Positions 1 to 9,314 of a stretch of 46,543 bases of DNA are shown here, piece after piece; positions within the stretch are counted from its first letter, which is position 1; the number at the start of each line of letters is the position of its first letter. The DNA comes from Gammaproteobacteria bacterium (GTDB taxonomy: Bacteria; Pseudomonadota; Gammaproteobacteria; Pseudomonadales; Halieaceae). The position numbers were made by a program, and so were the translations under genes. The notes under the pieces were generated by a model. That model was given only the letters and a program-made list of their open reading frames with translations, was not told where the DNA came from and searched no databases. The stretch is taken from contig JAHEKX010000016.1 of NCBI GenBank assembly GCA_024644535.1, positions 1 through 46,543 on the forward strand. The letters are read 5' to 3'.

Positions 1-2
1 TG

Positions 3-1634
3 TTCGGTAAAGTGTCGTTCACCTACAAAGAGCGAGACGGCTATGTCGATTCGCTGGTTGCTAATCTCGATGATTTTAACGCTTACGAGAGTCAAGGGAT
101 CCGCGCTCAGTTAATGGGCCGCCCGTCCGAGACTATGGAGTGGTTGTTGACCGTAGATGCCTCTGACGATTCTCGTACCGGCCCAGGCCGAAGTGTGGGC
201 GACCAATTTTTGCAAGCGACCATAGCAGGACTGGGCGGTTTCGAGCCTGGGTTCTATCAGAACATGCTGACGCAGGAGCCAAGCTCGGACGTCGATAGCC
301 AAGGCGTTTCGTTGCAGGTCGATTGGGATTTGGGTAACGGCACGCTCACTTCGATCACCGCCTATCGCGAGGCGAATGCGAAAGTCACCGACATTGCTTT
401 TGGTGTGGCTTTTCAGTATTTAGGTCTTGGTAGCCTCGATAATTCGGTTAACGAGAGCAGCTCTCAGCTCAGCCAAGAAATTCGGTACGCGACGGATCTA
501 AGCGACACGCTGTTTTTGCAAACCGGGGTGTACTACTTGAACGAAGATGTGGACCGCTTGGAAAGCTTAGACATCGTGTGTGGTAACTTGTGTGCCGGCT
601 TCAGTAACAACTTCTACAACGCGAGCAACCCCTTACCTTTGTATGGTAGCGCGGACCAGACTAACGAGACCAACAGCTATGGTGTATTTGCGCAGGCACT
701 TTGGTCAGTAAACGATCGGACCGATATTACCTTGGGTGCGCGTTATACCCACGAGAAAAAAGATGCGACTAACGTGGGGACTCCCGATGGCGCCTTCGCA
801 ATTTTAGCGCCCTACGATGTCAAAATGAATGAAAGCTGGAGCGCGTTTACACCTAAAGCGGCTATTAACTATCAGCTTGGCGAAGATGTTATGGCTTATG
901 CTTCAGTTTCTACTGGTTTTAAGAGCGGTGGATTCCAGGGGCTAGCGCCAACAGGTATCGCAGCCTCTACCGCGTTCGATGAAGAGAATGTAACCACCTA
1001 TGAGTTAGGTTTAAAAGGTACGCTGTTAGATGGTGCCATGCGCTTTAATGGTGCGGTATTTAGCTCGGATTACGAAGATCTGCAGGTATTGGTGCTCACC
1101 GTACAGCCTGACGGGTTGCCTGGGCCTCAGCTGACTGCCAACGCCGGTCAAGCCGAAATTACGGGTATCGAGTTAGAAGCTCAATGGCAGGTTACTGATA
1201 TGCTGCAGCTCGCTGCAACGTACGCCAATTTAGATACTGAGTACACTCAGCTCGATAACGATTTGGCAGTAAATGAAGGTAATCAGTTGCGTAATGCCCC
1301 CGAAAACGCTTATTCATTGAGTGCGATTTTTGATGTGCCTTTGGCGTCGGGCGCTAGCATAAATGCTCGCGTTGACTTCAGTCATAAAGACGACGCATAC
1401 CAAGATATCCCCAACCAAGACGCGGCCAAAATGATTGAGTATGATGTGGTGAACCTGCGAGCTGCTTACATTGCAGAAGGCGCACAGTGGGAAGTTGCCG
1501 CTTGGGTTAAGAATGCGACTGATGAAGAGTATTTGCTGCATAACTCAGTTCTTAACCCCGGGTTGGCCCAGTTGCCTTTACCTGCGGCTCCGCGTACCGT
1601 GGGTATGACAGCAACATGGAATTTTGGTGAGTAA
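3..1634 (+). CDS. TonB-dependent outer-membrane receptor, C-terminal part
   Basis: The reading frame is open from the first complete codon of the window, so the start, signal peptide and plug domain lie upstream. What remains (about 543 residues) is the C-terminal beta-barrel of a TonB-dependent receptor. It shows alternating aromatic/polar strands, with typical barrel segments such as GARYTHEKKD and ASVSTGFKSGGF. Known role of the family: energised uptake of large or scarce ligands (siderophores, vitamins, oligomers, peptides) across the outer membrane. A Cys pair (VCGNLC) lies in what is probably an extracellular loop. The next gene, a secreted amidohydrolase, starts 18 bases downstream behind a good ribosome binding site, so the two are probably co-transcribed and the ligand may be that enzyme's substrate. 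The ligand cannot be named from sequence. Confidence 0.9.
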   Translation, partial: FGKVSFTYKERDGYVDSLVANLDDFNAYESQGIRAQLMGRPSETMEWLLTVDASDDSRTGPGRSVGDQFLQATIAGLGGFEPGFYQNMLTQEPSSDVDSQGVSLQVDWDLGNGTLTSITAYREANAKVTDIAFGVAFQYLGLGSLDNSVNESSSQLSQEIRYATDLSDTLFLQTGVYYLNEDVDRLESLDIVCGNLCAGFSNNFYNASNPLPLYGSADQTNETNSYGVFAQALWSVNDRTDITLGARYTHEKKDATNVGTPDGAFAILAPYDVKMNESWSAFTPKAAINYQLGEDVMAYASVSTGFKSGGFQGLAPTGIAASTAFDEENVTTYELGLKGTLLDGAMRFNGAVFSSDYEDLQVLVLTVQPDGLPGPQLTANAGQAEITGIELEAQWQVTDMLQLAATYANLDTEYTQLDNDLAVNEGNQLRNAPENAYSLSAIFDVPLASGASINARVDFSHKDDAYQDIPNQDAAKMIEYDVVNLRAAYIAEGAQWEVAAWVKNATDEEYLLHNSVLNPGLAQLPLPAAPRTVGMTATWNFGE

Positions 1635-1652
1635 CACCAAAGGAGAATAATA

Positions 1653-3290
1653 ATGAAGTTGGGTAAACATCTACTCACATCGCTTGTTGCCGCCAGCTCT
1701 ATGCTGGCGCACTTGTCTTATGCTGCAGGCGCAGCGCAAGAAGGCGAAGAAATTATCTCGGGTGTTTTGGCGATGGGGGTGCCCGCACCTGCAATCGCGC
1801 CGCCGAGTGGTGAAGAATCGTTAGGCAAGTTCGAGCACTTAGTCATTGCTAACGCAATGGTCATTGATGGCACTGGAGCGCCACCGCAAGGACCGTTATC
1901 GATTCATATCGAGAACGATCGCATTGTGAACATTACCGGCGTGGGCGTCAGTTCGATGCATTTAAATGGCGAGCAATATGGCTCTAATGTCAAAGTGATT
2001 GATGCCACGGGTAAATATGTATTGCCTGGGTTTATCGATTCTCATGTTCACTACGGCACACCCAGCCATATTTTTGGCGGGGCGCTCACTGACTCTGAGT
2101 ATGTTGGTAAGCTGTTGCTTGCTCACGGCATTACGACACTGCGCGATGCTGGCAGCATAATGGGCTTGGGTTGGACCCTAGAGCACAAGCGCCTTGCCGA
2201 GGAGGGTGTCATCTCGTCGCCCGATATTGAATCCTATGTTGTGTTCCCCGAAACCTTGAACGACCCCGATGCGGCTCGAGAGTGGGTCCGCACTGTGAAA
2301 AAGCGGGGAGCCGATGGCATTAAGTTTTTAGGTGCAGCTCCGCAAGCATTGGAAGCCGCCATTCCCGAGGCCAAAAAGCTGGGTATTGGAGCAATGTTCC
2401 ACCACTCGCAAATTGCCGTAACTCGTTGGACGGTATTGGACAGTGCTAAAGCGGGTTTAGATTCGATGGAGCACTGGTACAGCCTGCCCGAGGTGATGTT
2501 CGAGGAACAGACCGTTCAACATTACCCCTTGGATTATAATTACAACAACGAACAGCACCGCTTTGTTGAGGCGGGCAAGTTATGGCGCCAATCGGCTAAG
2601 CGTGGTTCGGATAAATGGTTGGACACCATCGATCAGCTGATGAGCTTTGATTTAACCCTGGTACCGACCTTTAGCATTTACGAAGCGAACCGAGATTTTA
2701 GTCGTGCGCGTACGTTGGAGTGGCACGATGAGTACACCATGCCTTACATGATGCGAGCGTTCGACCCCAATCCTAAAACGCATGGCTCGTATCATTTTGA
2801 TTGGACCACGCAAAACGAAATCGATTGGCGAGAAAACTATCGGTATTGGATGAGCTTTGTTAACGACTACAAAAATGCCGGTGGGCGTGTGGCCGCGGGT
2901 TCCGATAACGGGTTTATCTACGGCACCTACGGCTTTGGCTACATCCGAGAACTCGAAATGCTGCAGGAGGCCGGATTTCATCCTCTTGAGGTAATCAAAG
3001 CGGCGACGAGCGTTGGTGCTGAATTGCTGGGCCTGGATGACACCGGTACCATCGAGAAGGGCAAGAAAGCTGACTTGGTAATTGTATCTGAAAACCCTTT
3101 ACGTAATTTTAAGGTGCTATACGGTACGGGGCATTATCGTTATAACGACGTCTTGGGCCGCACCGAGCGTGTTCAGGCAATCGATTACACCATCAAAGAT
3201 GGCAAGGTGTACGACGTTAAGGTCTTGCTGCAGCAGGTTCGTGATTTGGTTCAAGCCCGCAAAGATCTCGAGGCAAAGGCAGATAAATGA
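1653..3290 (+). CDS. Secreted amidohydrolase family protein (imidazolonepropionase-like)
   Basis: A 545-residue metal-dependent hydrolase of the amidohydrolase superfamily. Residues 1-25 form a Sec-type signal peptide (KLGKH, then a hydrophobic stretch ending near SYAAGA), which places it in the periplasm. Metal-site elements are visible in order: PGFIDSHVHYG with H131 and H133, a Lys in DGIKFLG, HH in AMFHHSQ, His in MEHWYS, and the Asp of AAGSDNG. The C-terminus returns to the small beta-domain (GTIEKGKKADLVIV), as in the family. The start is set by AAGGAG about 8 bases upstream. The stop overlaps the next start (ATGA). Related enzymes cleave cyclic amides, amides or dipeptides. The substrate here is unknown, but the receptor upstream and peptidase-like protein downstream suggest peptide- or amide-like compounds. 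Confidence 0.88.
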   Translation: MKLGKHLLTSLVAASSMLAHLSYAAGAAQEGEEIISGVLAMGVPAPAIAPPSGEESLGKFEHLVIANAMVIDGTGAPPQGPLSIHIENDRIVNITGVGVSSMHLNGEQYGSNVKVIDATGKYVLPGFIDSHVHYGTPSHIFGGALTDSEYVGKLLLAHGITTLRDAGSIMGLGWTLEHKRLAEEGVISSPDIESYVVFPETLNDPDAAREWVRTVKKRGADGIKFLGAAPQALEAAIPEAKKLGIGAMFHHSQIAVTRWTVLDSAKAGLDSMEHWYSLPEVMFEEQTVQHYPLDYNYNNEQHRFVEAGKLWRQSAKRGSDKWLDTIDQLMSFDLTLVPTFSIYEANRDFSRARTLEWHDEYTMPYMMRAFDPNPKTHGSYHFDWTTQNEIDWRENYRYWMSFVNDYKNAGGRVAAGSDNGFIYGTYGFGYIRELEMLQEAGFHPLEVIKAATSVGAELLGLDDTGTIEKGKKADLVIVSENPLRNFKVLYGTGHYRYNDVLGRTERVQAIDYTIKDGKVYDVKVLLQQVRDLVQARKDLEAKADK

Positions 3291-4603
3291 TCCCCAGCAA
3301 ACTATTTAAACGATGCAGGTCGCTCGGCCTGTTAGCGGGCCTAGTGTCCGCTTTTTTGTGCGCTCAAGTCAGCGCTGAAGCCATTGATGATTTTTCCGAT
3401 CGATTTATCGAGTTGGGTTTGCGGTTCCAAAATTACGATTCTTCGGCCTATTTGTTTTTGGGTGATAAAGCGTTGGTCGCTGAGGCAAAAGCCGATGATG
3501 TGAGCTTATCGGACTTACTTTTAAGCTTGCAGAGTTTACATGAAGAGATGAGCGCGTATCAAACGGATGATTCAGCTCTAAAGAAACGCTACAAAGATCT
3601 CGGCGATCGTGCGTTAGCTATGATGGTGCGTGGTCAGATTTTATCGGGCGATATGCCCAGTGATTTTGAAACTGAAGCGAAGCTCACCTTTGATGTGACG
3701 GTGCCTCACTACAGCGAACAACATTTTGCCGATTTGGCAAAACGCCTGGATTCTCTAATTCCCGGGGATGAACCACTGCCTCAGAGGGTCGAGCGTTTTC
3801 GCGACGAGTTTGTGATTCCCCCCAATAAACTCAAAGACGTCTTAAGTGTAGCGATTGAAGAATGCCGGCGTCGTACCAAGTCTTATATAAATTTGCCTCA
3901 AGATGAACGCGCGGAACTGGTGTTAGTTAACGACATGCACTGGGTGGGTTTTACCGTGTACGAGGGCAACAGCTTCAGTAAAATTTTATTGAACCAAGGC
4001 GTGCCTGTTCATATCGAGCGAGCACTAGAATTGGGCTGCCACGAGGGCTACCCCGGGCATCACGCCCACGCTTCGATGCTGCAAGAAGAGGTGATTAAAA
4101 AACGTGGTTGGAAAGAGTACGAGCTTATACAGCTTATTGGCCCTATGGCAGTCATGAACGAGGGGGCGGCAAGCTATGCGGTTGATCTAGCTTTTACACG
4201 CAGTGAACGCTTGGCTTTTGAGCGTAGGCATTTGTTGCCAATTGCGGGTTTGGAAAAGAAGGACTTAGAGCGTTATTACCATTACATCGACATTATCGAC
4301 GAGCTGAATTACGCCAGAACAGAGGCTGCGCGAAAGTATCTGTATGGCGATATGTCGTTTGATGACGCGGTGCAGTGGCTCATGGATTTTGGATTAGAGA
4401 CCCGCGGGACAGCGACACAAAGAATGCAGTTTATAAAAGCCCAACGCGCTTATGTTGTGACCTACAATTATGGCAAAACCTTGGTTAAGCGTTACGTTGA
4501 GCAAGAAGCAGGCGACGACTTGGACGCTCGGTGGGATATTTTTAAACAAGTCATTTTGACCCCAATGTCTCCCTCTGAACTGGAGCGCGCGCTTGGGATG
4601 TGA
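3287..4603 (+). CDS. DUF885-type putative metallopeptidase, secreted
   Basis: A 438-residue protein with a signal peptide ending near QVSA-EA (about residue 31), so probably periplasmic. The key segment is HEGYPGHH at residues 252-259, which matches the HE-x3-GHH zinc-site signature of DUF885 proteins. A downstream MNEGAASYA segment supplies the conserved Glu. DUF885 proteins are usually nearer 550-600 residues, so this one is short, although both motif regions are present. Its ATG overlaps the amidohydrolase stop by four bases (ATGA), which implies translational coupling. Its place in the receptor-amidohydrolase operon suggests it cleaves peptide-like material made available by those proteins. 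No substrate is demonstrated for it. The gene ends convergently with purT, only 20 bases away. Confidence 0.82.
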   Translation: MIPSKLFKRCRSLGLLAGLVSAFLCAQVSAEAIDDFSDRFIELGLRFQNYDSSAYLFLGDKALVAEAKADDVSLSDLLLSLQSLHEEMSAYQTDDSALKKRYKDLGDRALAMMVRGQILSGDMPSDFETEAKLTFDVTVPHYSEQHFADLAKRLDSLIPGDEPLPQRVERFRDEFVIPPNKLKDVLSVAIEECRRRTKSYINLPQDERAELVLVNDMHWVGFTVYEGNSFSKILLNQGVPVHIERALELGCHEGYPGHHAHASMLQEEVIKKRGWKEYELIQLIGPMAVMNEGAASYAVDLAFTRSERLAFERRHLLPIAGLEKKDLERYYHYIDIIDELNYARTEAARKYLYGDMSFDDAVQWLMDFGLETRGTATQRMQFIKAQRAYVVTYNYGKTLVKRYVEQEAGDDLDARWDIFKQVILTPMSPSELERALGM

Positions 4604-4623
4604 CCCTTGCACGCTGGCATTCT

Positions 4624-5805
4624 TTATAATTCAACGCTGACAGCACTTGCGGCTGTTAGCGCCTTGTTTGTGGCCTCTTCTATAGAGTCACCTCGCGCGA
4701 GTGCCACTCCCATGCGGCGTTTGCCCGATACCTCGGGTTTGCCGAACAAACGCAAATCGGTGTCGGGTTCTTTAAGCGCTTGGGCCAGATTTCCAAAGGC
4801 GGTTTGAATGGATTCGCCCTGCACCAAAATGACAGCCGAGGCTGATGGTCCACGTTGCCGGATGATGGGAATCGGTAGGCCCAACAATGCGCGAGCGTGC
4901 AGATCAAATTCGGATAATTCTTGTGAAATTAAGGTCACCATACCCGTATCGTGTGGGCGGGGTGAGACTTCGCTAAACCAAACGTCATCGCCTTTAATGA
5001 ATAATTCAACGCCAAACAGTCCCCGGCCTCCCAAGGCGTCGGTGACGGTTTTGGCGATGTGCTCAGATTTTTCTCGCGCAATCACTGACATGGCTTGGGG
5101 CTGCCAAGACTCTTGATAGTCGCCCTCTTCTTGCCGGTGCCCAATAGGCTGGCAATAGCTAGTACCGTCAATATGTCTTACTGTGAGTAGGGTGATTTCA
5201 TAATCAAAGTCGATAAATCCCTCGACAATCACGCGACCGGCGCCAGCTCGACCACCTTCCTGAGCGTATTGCCATGCGCGCTTAATGTCTTGTTCGCTTT
5301 TGACCATGCTTTGGCCTTTGCCAGAGGAGCTCATAATGGGTTTAACAATGCATGGAAACCCGATTGCGCTAACTGCAGCTTGAAAATCGGCGTAATTATC
5401 GGCAAAGCGATAGGCAGATGTCGGCAAATTTAAAGTTTCTGCTGCAAGCGTTCGAATACCCTCGCGGTTCATGGTCAGCTGTGCCGCTTTAGCGGTGGGG
5501 ATGACGGTGAAGCCTTCAGATTCGAGTTCGACTAGGGTATCGGTTGCGATAGCCTCGATCTCAGGCACGATGTAGTCGGGCCGCTCTTGCTCGATTACCG
5601 AGCGCAGCGCCGCACCGTCAAGCATAGACAGAACATGGCTGCGGTCAGCGACTTGCATGGCTGGGGCATTAGCGTAGCGGTCACAGGCGACAACTTCCAC
5701 GCCAAGGCGCTGCAAGGCAATGACGACCTCTTTGCCGAGCTCACCTGATCCGCACAGCAAAACTTTGGTGGCTGTTGACGAGAAGGGCGTTCCAATCGTT
5801 GGCAT
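4624..5805 (-). CDS. purT: Phosphoribosylglycinamide formyltransferase 2, formate-dependent
   Basis: A 393-residue ATP-grasp enzyme that converts glycinamide ribonucleotide, formate and ATP to formyl-GAR in de novo purine synthesis (cytosol). The N-terminal Rossmann-like segment [18 protein letters not shown] and the [14 protein letters not shown] motif are typical of PurT. The central ATP-grasp part carries [15 protein letters not shown] and later [24 protein letters not shown], with the Glu and Arg that bind metal and nucleotide. Full length for the family. It is a single-gene unit whose neighbours point toward or away from it. The roughly 240 bases upstream (5806-6046) hold no other gene that I can see. 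I see no clear PurR-type operator. Confidence 0.95.
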   Translation of the reverse strand: MPTIGTPFSSTATKVLLCGSGELGKEVVIALQRLGVEVVACDRYANAPAMQVADRSHVLSMLDGAALRSVIEQERPDYIVPEIEAIATDTLVELESEGFTVIPTAKAAQLTMNREGIRTLAAETLNLPTSAYRFADNYADFQAAVSAIGFPCIVKPIMSSSGKGQSMVKSEQDIKRAWQYAQEGGRAGAGRVIVEGFIDFDYEITLLTVRHIDGTSYCQPIGHRQEEGDYQESWQPQAMSVIAREKSEHIAKTVTDALGGRGLFGVELFIKGDDVWFSEVSPRPHDTGMVTLISQELSEFDLHARALLGLPIPIIRQRGPSASAVILVQGESIQTAFGNLAQALKEPDTDLRLFGKPEVSGKRRMGVALARGDSIEEATNKALTAASAVSVEL

Positions 5806-6046
5806 AGTAATACCTGAGCTTGTATTTTAAAGCGTCATCTTACTGGTAAGAGAGGTGGTCCAGCAATCTTGATGATATCAAAGCCTCTGGTGGAGCCCGG
5901 CAGCATAATCAAGACCGAGACCAGATGTTGATCCCGCCTGGCGATGCGCTCTGCGTTCGCGGTGCTTGCTCGATTGTTCGCGCAGGCGTACTGTAACGCT
6001 TAGTTCCTAATAATAGGTGCGCTGGTCCGCAAGCCAGGCATAACTG

Positions 6047-7252
6047 ATGTCTTTAACTTTGTTTTCTAATCGCAATTTCGTGCTGTATTTGGCGCTGCGC
6101 GTTTTTTTAAGTTTATCTGTGACCAGTTTGGCCGTGGCGGTCGGCTGGCACATTTATGAAGCCACTGGAAATCCCATAGATTTGGCCTACATTGGGCTGA
6201 CTCAAATTGTACCCATATGGGCCTTGTTTTTGGTGTCTGGTTGGGTGGTCGATAACGTGGCCAGGCGGCGCGTGTTGCAGGTCACTATTGTGGCACAAAT
6301 GTCGGTCTACATTGGCCTTGCGTGGATGTTACGGGACGGTGTGCAGGACGTGGGCTGGATTTATATTCTGTTGTTAATTAACTCCTGCGCCAGAGCTTTT
6401 GTTGGTCCCTCTATTCAGTCAATTTTGCCCGGTTTAATTGATAAATCTGAACTATCACAAGCTGTATCAGTTGCCAGCACGGTCTGGACAGCAGCCACTA
6501 CCGTGGGGCCTTTCGTCGCGGGTTATTTGCTGCATTGGTTCGACGTAAAAGTGTACTGGGTTATTGCGTCATTAATGCTTTTTGCCTTTGTCGCCGTGAC
6601 GCTATTGAAAGAACCTGCGATGGTGAAAAAAGCGCAACGCAAATGGCGTGATGTGGTGCAAGGCATTATTTTCGTGTGGGGTAATCCCTTGGTGTTTCCA
6701 GCGATGGCGATTGATTTGTTTGCGATTATGATGGGCAGTGTCATGGTGCTTTTGCCCATTTACGCCATGGATATTTTGCAAGTTGGCCCAGAGGGCTTAG
6801 GGTATATGCGCGCTATGCCGGCACTTGGTTCAGTGTTTGCGGGTTTGTTGATCTCAAGGTTTGGGCACGGCCCTCATTCGGGGCGAGCTCTGTTCTTGGC
6901 ACTCGCCGTATTCACATTATCTGTTGTGATGTTTGGTTTATCAGAGATCTACTGGTTAAGCCTGATAGCGCTATTTGTTTACGGTGCCTCGGATATGGTG
7001 AGTGTCGTCTTACGAACCAGTATTATTCATTTAGCCACACCCGATGAATTGAGGGGGCGAGTGAACGCGGTAAACTCACTATTTATTGCGTCTTCTAACG
7101 AGTTGGGTGACCTGCGCGGTGGAGCGGCAGCTGCTTGGCTCGGTGTTGTGCCTGCGGTTCTTACTGGTGCGGTTTGCACCGGTGCTGTGGGGCTGGTTGC
7201 TTGGTGGCGTTCTAAAGATCTGCGGCGGCTACAATCAGCCGATGAGATTTAA
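6047..7252 (+). CDS. MFS transporter, EntS-like exporter family
   Basis: A 401-residue inner-membrane protein with about 11-12 hydrophobic segments spaced as in the major facilitator superfamily. The loop between TM2 and TM3 carries DNVARRRVLQ, a variant of the GxxxDRxGRR motif. The second half shows a similar loop near RFGHGPHSGRA. The late segment ASSNELGDLRGGAAAAWLG resembles the MFS_3/enterobactin-exporter (EntS) group. Known members export siderophores or drugs. The ligand here is unknown. It is transcribed alone, divergent from purT and convergent with sat. The ribosome binding site (CAGG before the ATG) is weak, but no better start is available and the first residues fit the family. 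Confidence 0.85.
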   Translation: MSLTLFSNRNFVLYLALRVFLSLSVTSLAVAVGWHIYEATGNPIDLAYIGLTQIVPIWALFLVSGWVVDNVARRRVLQVTIVAQMSVYIGLAWMLRDGVQDVGWIYILLLINSCARAFVGPSIQSILPGLIDKSELSQAVSVASTVWTAATTVGPFVAGYLLHWFDVKVYWVIASLMLFAFVAVTLLKEPAMVKKAQRKWRDVVQGIIFVWGNPLVFPAMAIDLFAIMMGSVMVLLPIYAMDILQVGPEGLGYMRAMPALGSVFAGLLISRFGHGPHSGRALFLALAVFTLSVVMFGLSEIYWLSLIALFVYGASDMVSVVLRTSIIHLATPDELRGRVNAVNSLFIASSNELGDLRGGAAAAWLGVVPAVLTGAVCTGAVGLVAWWRSKDLRRLQSADEI

Positions 7253-7306
7253 GTAGGCCACCTGATGACTTGGTGAGTTTTTTGCCTGTCAGGGCGGTAT
7301 GTGCAC

Positions 7307-7338
7307 TCATGCGGTCAGCCAAATAGCCTTCCGCATGA
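7307..7338. terminator. Inverted repeat between convergent genes, possible bidirectional terminator
   Basis: TCATGCGG (7307-7314) pairs with CCGCATGA (7331-7338) across a 16-base loop, between the 3' ends of the MFS gene and sat. No T-run follows on either strand, so this is only a possible terminator or mRNA 3'-end structure. Confidence 0.35.
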
Positions 7339-7357
7339 ATGTGTCCAAGATTTAAAA

Positions 7358-8554
7358 CTAAGCTTGGCTGTCTTCTAACTGATAGTGCTTAATTAGAATG
7401 TCTGCCACTTCGGGGCGAGAGAACTCGGGCGGTGGTGCAATGCCATTGCCCAACATTTCACGGACCTTGGTACCTGAAAGCAAAATAAAGTCTTCTTTGC
7501 TGTGGTCTTCGGCTTCGTTCATCATAACCACTTGGCCGAGTTTAGTTGAGTAAGCGGTGTGATCCGCCTTGAAGATCTCGATTTCTAAAGCGCCTTGAGG
7601 AACTTGTTCATCAAAAATCGTCTGCGCATCGAAAGCACCGTAGTAGTCGCCTACACCAGCGTGGTCACGCCCTACAATCAAATGTGTGGCGCCCATGTTC
7701 TGACGAAACACCGCATGTAATACCGCCTCACGAGGACCTGCGTAGAGCATGTCAAACCCGTAGCCAGAGACCATAACGCTATTTGCTGGGAAGTACACAT
7801 CGACCATCTTGCGGATACACGCATCGCGTACATCGGCTGGAATGTCCCCTGCCTTTAGTTTACCAAGCAGCATGTGAACAACACAGCCATCCGCGTCCAG
7901 GCGCTCCATGGCCATGCGACACAGCTCTTCGTGGGCTCGGTGCATGGGGTTGCGTGTCTGGAAGGCAACCACAGTCTCCCAACCACGTTGCTTGATTTCG
8001 TCGCGAATTTCGCGTGCTGTTTGGAAGGTATCTGGGAAATCCGTTTTGAAGTAGCTGTAGCTCAGCACCTGGATAGCACCCGACAACAGCGTGTTGCCCA
8101 AACGCAAGAAGGTCGCCACACCCGGGTGATTCGGGTCTAAGGTACCGAAAATTTGCTGAGCCATTGTTTCTAACTGCTCGTTCGATACCGACTCGACGGT
8201 CTCGACAATCATGGTGGCCATGATCGGGTTGCCATCCGTATTGGGGTCGCGCAAGGCGATTTCGTCGCCGACTTTGATATTGGCAGCGTCGGCGGTCAAG
8301 TTCAGTACGGGTACGGGCCAGAATAACCCTGATTTGGTGTGCATGGACTCTGCAACGCTTAGGGCATCTTCTAGGTTCATGTAGCCTGTGAGCGGGTTAA
8401 AGTAACCTGCGCCAAGCATTACAGCGTTTGCCGCTGCTGCAGAATTTAACAGCAAAGATGGCAGTGCTTCGGCGAGTTTTAATGCGTCTTTGCGATCTTG
8501 TGCGTTGTCGATATACAGATTGTTTAATGTGGTCGAGCCATGGGGCTTAATCAT
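7358..8554 (-). CDS. sat: Sulfate adenylyltransferase (ATP sulfurylase), homo-oligomeric type
   Basis: A 398-residue enzyme making adenosine 5'-phosphosulfate from sulfate and ATP. The N-terminal PUA-like domain (about 1-165) carries LMLGAGYFNPLTG-like sequence (here VMLGAGYFNPLTGYM). The catalytic domain has the nucleotide-binding TRNPMHRAH motif at residues 200-208 (R201, H205, H208), and GRDHAGVGDYYG about 90 residues later. This is the single-subunit Sat rather than CysN/CysD, neither of which is seen in the window. The gene follows cysC with a 12-base gap on the same strand, so the pair should be co-transcribed and yield PAPS. PAPS could feed reductive assimilation or sulfotransfer. The large sulfotransferase at 36598-39102 is one possible consumer. 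Confidence 0.95.
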   Translation of the reverse strand: MIKPHGSTTLNNLYIDNAQDRKDALKLAEALPSLLLNSAAAANAVMLGAGYFNPLTGYMNLEDALSVAESMHTKSGLFWPVPVLNLTADAANIKVGDEIALRDPNTDGNPIMATMIVETVESVSNEQLETMAQQIFGTLDPNHPGVATFLRLGNTLLSGAIQVLSYSYFKTDFPDTFQTAREIRDEIKQRGWETVVAFQTRNPMHRAHEELCRMAMERLDADGCVVHMLLGKLKAGDIPADVRDACIRKMVDVYFPANSVMVSGYGFDMLYAGPREAVLHAVFRQNMGATHLIVGRDHAGVGDYYGAFDAQTIFDEQVPQGALEIEIFKADHTAYSTKLGQVVMMNEAEDHSKEDFILLSGTKVREMLGNGIAPPPEFSRPEVADILIKHYQLEDSQA

Positions 8555-8566
8555 CTCGTATTCCTT

Positions 8567-9184
8567 TTATTCGCTAATTAGGCCGTGTTGAATTAAGTAG
8601 TCGATAATAATGGCGACTTCTTGATCCAGGGGCGTGGTGTCAGTGTTTAAGTGAATCTCGGGCTGTTCGGGTGCCTCATAGGGTGAATCGATACCCGTAA
8701 AGTTTTTGATTTCACCTGCGCGAGCTTTAACGTACAAACCCTTAGGGTCGCGGTTTTCAGCTTCAGATAAAGAGCAGTCCACAAAAATTTCAATGAAGGG
8801 CATGTTCGATTCTTGGTGTAAACGGCGCACTTGGTCTCGGTCTTCACGGAAGGGGCTGATGAAGCTTGATAGAGTAATAATACCCGCGTCGACAAACAGC
8901 TTAGAGACTTCGCCAATACGACGAATATTCTCGGTGCGATCTTCGTCAGAGAACCCCAAGTTTTTGTTAATGCCCATGCGAATGTTGTCGCCGTCGAGTC
9001 GGTAGCTGAGTTTGCCGCGCTCGAATAAGGCTTCCTCTAGCGCAACGGCAATCGTGCTTTTACCGCTACCCGATAAGCCTGTAAACCAGAGCGTTGCGCC
9101 CTTTTGATTCAATAAACGATTGCGGTCTTCGGTGGTGATCTGGCCGTGGTGCCAGTGAACGTTGGTTGCTTTTTGCTCTGCCAT
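8567..9184 (-). CDS. cysC: Adenylylsulfate kinase
   Basis: A 205-residue APS kinase that phosphorylates APS at the 3' position to give PAPS. The Walker A loop GLSGSGKST lies at residues 36-44. The following family signatures are present: [17 protein letters not shown] (substrate and Mg contacts), [13 protein letters not shown], and SPFREDRD. Full length for the family. An AGGGA ribosome binding site lies 7 bases before the ATG. It is the first gene of the cysC-sat operon and is divergent from a LysR-type regulator 130 bases away, which is a plausible but unproven controller. Confidence 0.96.
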   Translation of the reverse strand: MAEQKATNVHWHHGQITTEDRNRLLNQKGATLWFTGLSGSGKSTIAVALEEALFERGKLSYRLDGDNIRMGINKNLGFSDEDRTENIRRIGEVSKLFVDAGIITLSSFISPFREDRDQVRRLHQESNMPFIEIFVDCSLSEAENRDPKGLYVKARAGEIKNFTGIDSPYEAPEQPEIHLNTDTTPLDQEVAIIIDYLIQHGLISE

Positions 9185-9237
9185 AACGACATCCCTGTTA
9201 ATAATAAAGGCGCTAGCGTACCGAAACTCAATAAGTT

Positions 9238-9254
9238 AAAAAAACGGTTTTTTT
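9238..9254. promoter_or_regulatory. A/T-tract palindrome in the cysC-lysR intergenic region
   Basis: A run of seven A, then CGG, then seven T forms a perfect 8+1+8 palindrome in the 130-base divergent region. A further T8 run follows at about 9269-9276. Such symmetric A/T tracts can bend DNA or form part of a LysR-type binding region. Neither is shown here, and no T-N11-A box is obvious to me. Confidence 0.3.
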
Positions 9255-9314
9255 GAATTGATTAACCATTTTTTTTGGTAGATAGTGTGAGCGACGGACT
9301 GCATAGGTTAATCG

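Noticed and set aside
2652-2981. Antisense frame opposite the first amidohydrolase
   Set aside because: Fully inside a well-supported gene, with no ribosome binding site or recognisable domain.
5806-6046. A small gene or RNA between purT and the MFS gene
   Set aside because: I see no open frame with a ribosome binding site and no convincing RNA structure; nothing assigned.
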